Assembly: GCA_943359555.1 (NCBI GenBank) | Contig: CALRHW010000009.1 | Location: 1 to 16,330 of the forward strand | Length of the DNA stretch: 16,330 bases | Direction: 5' to 3' | DNA from: Parcubacteria group bacterium | Lineage (GTDB): Bacteria > Patescibacteriota > Minisyncoccia > Phycocordibacterales > CALRHW01 | Part shown: piece after piece, positions 13,408-16,330 of the stretch | Layout of the letters: every line of letters begins with the position of its first letter | Numbering within the stretch: position 1 is the stretch's first letter | Notes under the pieces: generated by a model | The model's database searches: none | The model's input: only the letters and a program-made list of their open reading frames with translations | What the model was told of the DNA's origin: nothing | Made by a program: the position numbers and the translations under genes

Positions 13408-13413
13408 ATTATA
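13408..13413 (-). promoter_or_regulatory. -10 box just before gyrA
   Basis: Minus-strand TATAAT ends 9 nt before the gyrA ATG, within the 21-nt gap after the upstream stop. Transcription from here would start within about 2-3 nt of the ATG, giving a leaderless mRNA. The -35 region (TTTTAA or TTAATT) is weak. Confidence 0.45.
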
Positions 13414-13419
13414 GCACTA

Positions 13420-13698
13420 TTATTGGTTAATTAAAACATTAAAATTGGACATTTCTCCCTTAAAATCTGCCACAACACCCTTTATCCCTTCAAAACTGCT
13501 GGCTAGATTTTCATTTAGAGACTGAAATGGTGATGGAGCGTCTTCTTTAATTATAACGACATCATCTGAAACGCTAAAAAGATGCACAGAAAACCAAACA
13601 CTAAAAATAATTGCGACAATAAAAAAAGATGTGAAAAATGCAATAGCTCGTTTTTTTGACTCTGGTTGCGTTTTTAGTTTTTCAATTAAATTAAACAT
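13420..13698 (-). CDS. Small single-span membrane protein
   Basis: I choose the ATG at 13698 (MFNLIEKLKTQPESKKRAIA, 92 residues) over the one at 13713. It leaves an 8-nt overlap, ATGTTTAA, with the stop of the MBL gene, a typical coupling arrangement. There is a basic N-terminal segment, one hydrophobic helix (AFFTSFFIVAIIFSVWFSVHLF, about residues 20-41), and an extracytoplasmic tail of about 50 residues (DDVVIIKEDAPSPFQSLNEN ...). I do not recognise the family. Its place between an MBL-fold protein and gyrA is probably an operon of convenience. Similar tiny anchored proteins are frequent in CPR genomes. Confidence 0.75.
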   Translation of the reverse strand: MFNLIEKLKTQPESKKRAIAFFTSFFIVAIIFSVWFSVHLFSVSDDVVIIKEDAPSPFQSLNENLASSFEGIKGVVADFKGEMSNFNVLINQ

Positions 13699-14329
13699 TG
13701 GATTTGAGCACAATAATGTCCCCTTCTTTTCCTTCCAAATCTTTTCTTTTTATTGTGAGTTTGTCTACTGCCTCATTACCATCTTCCCCACCTTCTTTTA
13801 GGAAAGTTTTGAGAGCGTTTTTGTCGCCGACATCGCCGTAGTGCATTGGAATGATAAGTTTTGGTTCTAATTTTACTGCGAGTTTATACGCGTGCGCAGG
13901 ATCTAGTACACCTTCGCCACCTATTGGCACAAATAAAATATCTATTTCATCTAATGTCTCAAGAATTTCATTTGAAATTTCGTTTGTGGAAAGTGCGCCG
14001 AGAAAACATAAATTGATTCCTTCAAGAGACACTGTATATATAGTATTCAAAAGTGGCTTGCCTCCGTATTCACTAGATGATTCAAAACCCTTTATAAAAA
14101 CTTCTTTTATTTCAAATTCGCCCGGACCAGAAACAACAAAAGGTAAACGGTCTCCGCGCGAAGCCATATCAAAGCCGTTGAAGTCTGCGTGATTTAGGCT
14201 TGAAAGCACAATGTCTGCACCATATTTTATAGATTTAAATTTTGAATCCTTGGAAATAGGATTGTAGGCGATGATAATATCGCCAAACTGTATTTTGAAA
14301 GATTCAAGACCTTGGTATGAAATAATCAT
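13691..14329 (-). CDS. MBL-fold (UlaG-like) metallo-hydrolase homolog with degenerate metal motif
   Basis: The 212-residue product has the UlaG-like layout: an N-terminal strand pair ISYQGLESFKIQFGDIIIAYNP, a central VLSSLNHADFNG (about 41-52), SGPGEFEIKEVFIKG (67-81), LGALSTNEI, and a C-terminal IIPMHYGDV. In active metallo-beta-lactamase-fold enzymes the central motif is HxHxDH. Here only one His and the Asp remain (SLNHADF), and the later Asp of the LGD motif is Ala. The final His of MHYGD is kept. From memory this reduced motif is common in CPR members, so it may be a family feature and not decay. Catalytic activity is doubtful. It is the first gene of a unit with the small membrane protein and gyrA, with a TATAAT 8 nt before its start. 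Confidence 0.82.
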   Translation of the reverse strand: MIISYQGLESFKIQFGDIIIAYNPISKDSKFKSIKYGADIVLSSLNHADFNGFDMASRGDRLPFVVSGPGEFEIKEVFIKGFESSSEYGGKPLLNTIYTVSLEGINLCFLGALSTNEISNEILETLDEIDILFVPIGGEGVLDPAHAYKLAVKLEPKLIIPMHYGDVGDKNALKTFLKEGGEDGNEAVDKLTIKRKDLEGKEGDIIVLKSNV

Positions 14330-14337
14330 GATTAGGG

Positions 14338-14367
14338 ATTATAGCACAGGGGTTGCGGAGTGTGAAA
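14338..14367 (-). promoter_or_regulatory. Promoter of the MBL/gyrA unit (leaderless)
   Basis: Minus-strand TATAAT (14343-14338) ends 8 nt before the ATG at 14329. A weak -35 candidate, TTTCAC, lies 18 nt further upstream. The transcript should begin at or within a base or two of the start codon. Confidence 0.5.
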
Positions 14368-14383
14368 GTAGAATTGTTTGGGG

Positions 14384-14421
14384 AAAAAGAGACCACTAGC
14401 GCTTCGGAGAGGCGCTGGTGG
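14384..14421 (-). terminator. Intrinsic terminator of the 14.4-14.9 kb transcription unit
   Basis: CCACTAGCGC (14393-14402) pairs with GCGCTGGTGG (14412-14421) with one G-U. On the minus strand the stem is followed by TCTCTTTTT. The stem is G+C-rich and the T run is clean, which makes it convincing. An 8-G run (14420-14427) lies at its edge. Confidence 0.8.
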
Positions 14422-14442
14422 GGGGGGTTGGTCGTATTCAAA

Positions 14443-14700
14443 CTAGAACTTTCGGGGTCTCAACCTTCGCCGAAGCCTAGTTTGTCCTGGATGTGGACGT
14501 TTCAGTCCAGCGTGGGTGGGGTCTTCTGGTCCGGCGACGTGATTGAGACCGTTCTGAAAGCTGTTGCCGTCATTCGGCACGGGGTTTTCTCCTCTTCTTG
14601 ATCTCTCCCAAATAGGAGATGAGGCACTCAAGCCAGAAAAATTATCTACTTGACGGTTGTTATGTGCCCTTTTTTGATTTTGCGGGTTTTTGTCATTCAA
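14443..14700 (-). CDS. Possible small basic protein with TTG start (uncertain; may be an RNA gene)
   Basis: A frame of 85 codons starts with TTG at 14700, 5 nt after a strong SD, GGAGGTG (14712-14706), and ends at TAG 14443-14445. The product (NDKNPQNQKRAHNNRQVDNF ...) is hydrophilic, Asn/Pro-rich, has almost no hydrophobic core, and ends very Arg-rich (LKRPHPGQTRLRRRLRPRKF), so it would be disordered and possibly nucleic-acid binding. I know no family like it. The same SD also fits an ATG at 14696, 9 nt away, which opens a different frame encoding only 16 residues (MTKTRKIKKGHITTVK, stop at 14646-14648). The unit could therefore be an 85-residue gene, a leader peptide plus RNA, or a non-coding RNA. 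The region is more G+C-rich than its neighbours. Confidence 0.35.
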   Translation of the reverse strand: MNDKNPQNQKRAHNNRQVDNFSGLSASSPIWERSRRGENPVPNDGNSFQNGLNHVAGPEDPTHAGLKRPHPGQTRLRRRLRPRKF

Positions 14701-14844
14701 AGTTTCACCTCCATGTGTTTTTACCGAAAACGATCGGCAACGACCTGTCTCAGTTTGAGACGAGCTTTTTAGACCTTCGTTGTAATCATAAGGCTCAAAA
14801 AGCTCATTTCAAACAGTGATTCCACATCAAAGAACTATATATTT

Positions 14845-14873
14845 ATTATAGTGGATAAGTGTCTATCTGTCAA
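14845..14873 (-). promoter_or_regulatory. Perfect consensus sigma-70-type promoter
   Basis: On the minus strand TTGACA (14873-14868) and TATAAT (14850-14845) are separated by exactly 17 nt (14867-14851). All 12 hexamer bases match consensus. It is the best promoter in the window and drives leftward transcription of the unit ending at 14384. Confidence 0.88.
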
Positions 14874-14880
14874 TTGCTAC

Positions 14881-15166
14881 GTAATGGTTCAGCTTGGATT
14901 AGTTTCTCCTTTGAGATATATTGCGAGTACATTATCAGAAGAAAAGTCTCATATGTATGTGAACTTGTGCAATGTATATTTTAATGTATACTCTCTTTTA
15001 TGTCTGGTGTGCGGTTTTGGCTCGGTTTCGGCGGGCGAGCCCACACTTTTAGGTGAGAAAAGACATTAAACTAGGCTTACTTCTCACAGGTAAGCACATT
15101 ATTAAAAGCTTGCGGTTAAACTTGCAAAAATGCGAATTCGCAAAAGCGAGCCCGCGGTAAAACAAA
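14881..15166 (+). promoter_or_regulatory. Upstream and leader region of the S1 protein gene
   Basis: This stretch has no convincing gene. A possible promoter is TTGGAT-17 nt-TATATT, with the -10 near 14917. A stem, GTGTG (15007-15011) plus GGCTCG (15019-15024) with CGAGCCCACAC (15036-15046), is followed by TTTT and resembles a terminator. GTGAGAA (15053-15059)/TTCTCAC (15081-15087) and GCTTAC (15075-15080)/GTAAGC (15090-15095) are mutually exclusive hairpins. A perfect 12-nt palindrome TGCGAATTCGCA sits at 15131-15142, shortly before the ATG. There is no SD. Autoregulation by S1 protein, known for E. coli rpsA, is plausible but unproved. Confidence 0.45.
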
Positions 15167-16327
15167 ATGTTTACAAAAACTAAAAAAGAAAAGAAAGTTG
15201 ATTTAGAGGTGTTAGAAAACGGAGACACAGATAATCAGGACGCGGAAAAAGAATCGGGGGCAAAAAAAGACTCGCCGATGAATAAAATACTAAACGATAC
15301 AAAAAATCCGCCGAGCGAAGGCGATCTAATAGAAGGTCTAGTCATCGCGATTGAAAAAAGTGCTGTTTATGTAAATATTCCACCTTTCGGAACAGGAATT
15401 ATTTTCGGAAAAGAATATATAAACGCTCGCGACATAATTAAAAAAATAAATATCGGCGACAATGTTGCTGGTAAAGTTGTAACTTTAGAAAATAAAGACG
15501 GTTACATTGAAATCTCTCTTAAAGAAGCTAGGCAAGCACTCATTTGGAGTGAAGCGGAGCTTGCGATTACAAACAAAACAATTTTTGAGATCCCAGTTCT
15601 TGAAGCAAATAAAGGCGGACTTATACTTTCATGGCAAGGTATAGGCGGATTTTTGCCAGCCTCCCAGCTTAAAACAGAGCACTATCCTCGCGTTACGGAC
15701 GGCGACAAAGATAAAATATTAGAAGAACTCAAAAAACTCATCGGACAAAAAATTGCGGTCGCGATAATCGGCGCGGTTCCAAAAGAAGGCAAGCTCATTT
15801 TCTCTGAAAAAAGTCTTGAAACAAAAGCTAAAGAAAAAATCGTCGGCAAATACGCTGTCGGTGAAGATTTAATGGGTGAAGTAACTGGCGTTGTAGACTT
15901 TGGTGTATTTATGAAACTTGAAGAAGGTCTAGAAGGGCTCGTGCATATTTCAGAAATAGACTGGACTCTTGTGGAAAATCCGAAAACACTTTTCAAAATT
16001 GGCGATAAATTAAAAGTGAAAATTATTGAAATAAAAGACGGAAAAATTTCTCTTTCAATAAAGGCGCTCAAAACTAATCCTTGGAAAGAAGGCGAAAAGA
16101 AATACAAAAAAGACGACATAGTGCAAGGTGTTGTAATAAAATTTAATAAACACGGTGCGCTTGCAAGTATTGAAGAGGGTATCGCTGGGCTCGTGCACAT
16201 TTCAGAGTTTGGTAGTGAAATAAAGTTAAGAGAAAAACTTTCTCTAGGGAAAATATACACTTTCAAGATTACGCTTTTTGATTCAAAGGAACAAAAGATG
16301 GCATTATCTTTTGTGGGAGAAAAATAG
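15167..16327 (+). CDS. rpsA: S1 RNA-binding domain protein (ribosomal protein S1 homolog)
   Basis: The 386-residue product has four S1 (OB-fold) repeats after a charged N-terminal tail of about 45 residues: about 48-118 (GDLIEGLVIAIEKSAVYVNI), about 130-212 (more divergent, GGLILSWQGIGGFLPASQL), about 226-298 (VGEDLMGEVTGVVDFGVFMK, GLVHISEI) and about 311-384 (IVQGVVIKFNKHGALASIEE, GLVHISEF). S1 helps mRNAs with weak or no SD bind the 30S subunit. Four domains is shorter than the six of E. coli S1 and similar to other Gram-positive-type or CPR forms. The first two repeats match the ribosome-binding pair of longer S1 proteins only loosely. The start at 15167 has no SD and follows a structured leader. 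Confidence 0.92.
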   Translation: MFTKTKKEKKVDLEVLENGDTDNQDAEKESGAKKDSPMNKILNDTKNPPSEGDLIEGLVIAIEKSAVYVNIPPFGTGIIFGKEYINARDIIKKINIGDNVAGKVVTLENKDGYIEISLKEARQALIWSEAELAITNKTIFEIPVLEANKGGLILSWQGIGGFLPASQLKTEHYPRVTDGDKDKILEELKKLIGQKIAVAIIGAVPKEGKLIFSEKSLETKAKEKIVGKYAVGEDLMGEVTGVVDFGVFMKLEEGLEGLVHISEIDWTLVENPKTLFKIGDKLKVKIIEIKDGKISLSIKALKTNPWKEGEKKYKKDDIVQGVVIKFNKHGALASIEEGIAGLVHISEFGSEIKLREKLSLGKIYTFKITLFDSKEQKMALSFVGEK

Positions 16328-16330
16328 GAA

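Larger units (their letters stand above)
14384..14838 (-). ncRNA. Orphan transcript of about 455 nt, structured leader, product unknown
   Basis: The extent follows from the consensus promoter and the terminator. The 5' part (14838-14713) folds into a stem GAGCTTTTT/AAAAAGCTC (14797-14805 with 14762-14770), a hairpin GTCTCA-TGAGAC (14747-14761) and CCGA-TCGG (14724-14737). The 3' part has 8-bp complementarities GGTCTCAA/TTGAGACC and CAAACTAG/CTAGTTTG in crossing order, which would be a pseudoknot, though one or two such 8-mers are expected by chance here. I looked for hallmarks of RNase P RNA, tmRNA, SRP RNA and 6S RNA and found none that fit. Confidence 0.4.

Noticed and set aside
14440..14590. 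Pseudoknot from crossing 8-bp complementarities in the orphan transcript
   Set aside because: About one or two complementary 8-mer pairs are expected by chance in 450 nt, so it is not reported as a feature on its own.
14353..14601. Plus-strand ORF of 82 codons opposite the orphan unit
   Set aside because: No SD or promoter, composition reflects the G+C-rich complement of the minus-strand unit, and it crosses the minus-strand terminator hairpin.
14384..14838. RNase P RNA, tmRNA, SRP RNA or 6S RNA
   Set aside because: I found no GAGGAAAGTCC-type region, no tag frame ending in ALAA with a tRNA-like end, and no SRP tetraloop motif. A covariance-model search would be decisive.
14851..15069. Plus-strand ORF of 72 codons upstream of the S1 gene
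   Set aside because: It begins inside the minus-strand promoter, has no SD, and its 3' part is the terminator-like stem; the protein has no coherent features.
1..16330. CRISPR array, transposase or integrase
   Set aside because: No regularly spaced repeats and no recombinase-like protein were seen; the only large inverted repeat (10787-10923) lacks convincing target duplications.

Overview
The window looks like a chromosome segment from a Candidatus Patescibacteria (CPR) bacterium, probably of the Parcubacteria/Paceibacteria type. This is inference. It rests on the A+T-rich, compact genes, the near absence of Shine-Dalgarno (SD) sites before most housekeeping genes, a long tandem set of small VirB2/TrbC-like two-helix membrane proteins, an SPFH protein of CPR style, and a UlaG-like metallo-hydrolase with a degenerate metal motif beside gyrA. 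No ribosomal RNA or marker that would settle the taxonomy is present.

Layout. 1-1165 (+): the 3' end of infB followed by rbfA, a translation/ribosome maturation pair. 1224-1442 (+): tRNA-Cys(GCA) and tRNA-Leu(UAA). 1497-2901 (-): two unrecognised soluble proteins. 3081-3339 (+): tRNA-Lys(CUU) and tRNA-Leu(UAG). A small secreted or anchored protein gene starts 3 nt after the second tRNA, and a 40-residue membrane peptide overlaps its stop. 4000-6200 (+): two visibly more G+C-rich transcription units, each with a near-consensus promoter sharing an 11-nt block, a structured leader, a real SD site and a terminator. The first encodes an SPFH-type protein interrupted by an in-frame TAA; the second encodes a membrane protein of unknown function. 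6226-10723 (-): an eight-gene run comprising a SAM methyltransferase, a membrane-anchored solute-binding protein and six small VirB2-like membrane proteins. 10787-10923: a strong 25-bp inverted repeat with two internal hairpins between gyrA and the methyltransferase. 10930-14329 (-): MBL-fold hydrolase, a one-helix membrane protein and gyrA. 14384-14873 (-): a transcription unit with a perfect consensus promoter and terminator but no recognisable product. 14881-16327 (+): a structured leader and a four-domain S1 protein gene.

The housekeeping parts (infB, rbfA, tRNAs, gyrA, S1 protein) are ordinary. The parts most worth attention are the stop codon in the SPFH gene, the structured element after gyrA, the orphan consensus-promoter unit at 14.4-14.9 kb, and the tandem VirB2-like array co-oriented with a solute-binding protein. 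Three minus-strand genes (gyrA, MBL hydrolase, methyltransferase) have a TATAAT box only 8-11 nt before the start codon, which suggests leaderless mRNAs. The three G+C-richer units carry long leaders and SD sites instead. Two styles of translation initiation therefore seem to coexist in this stretch.
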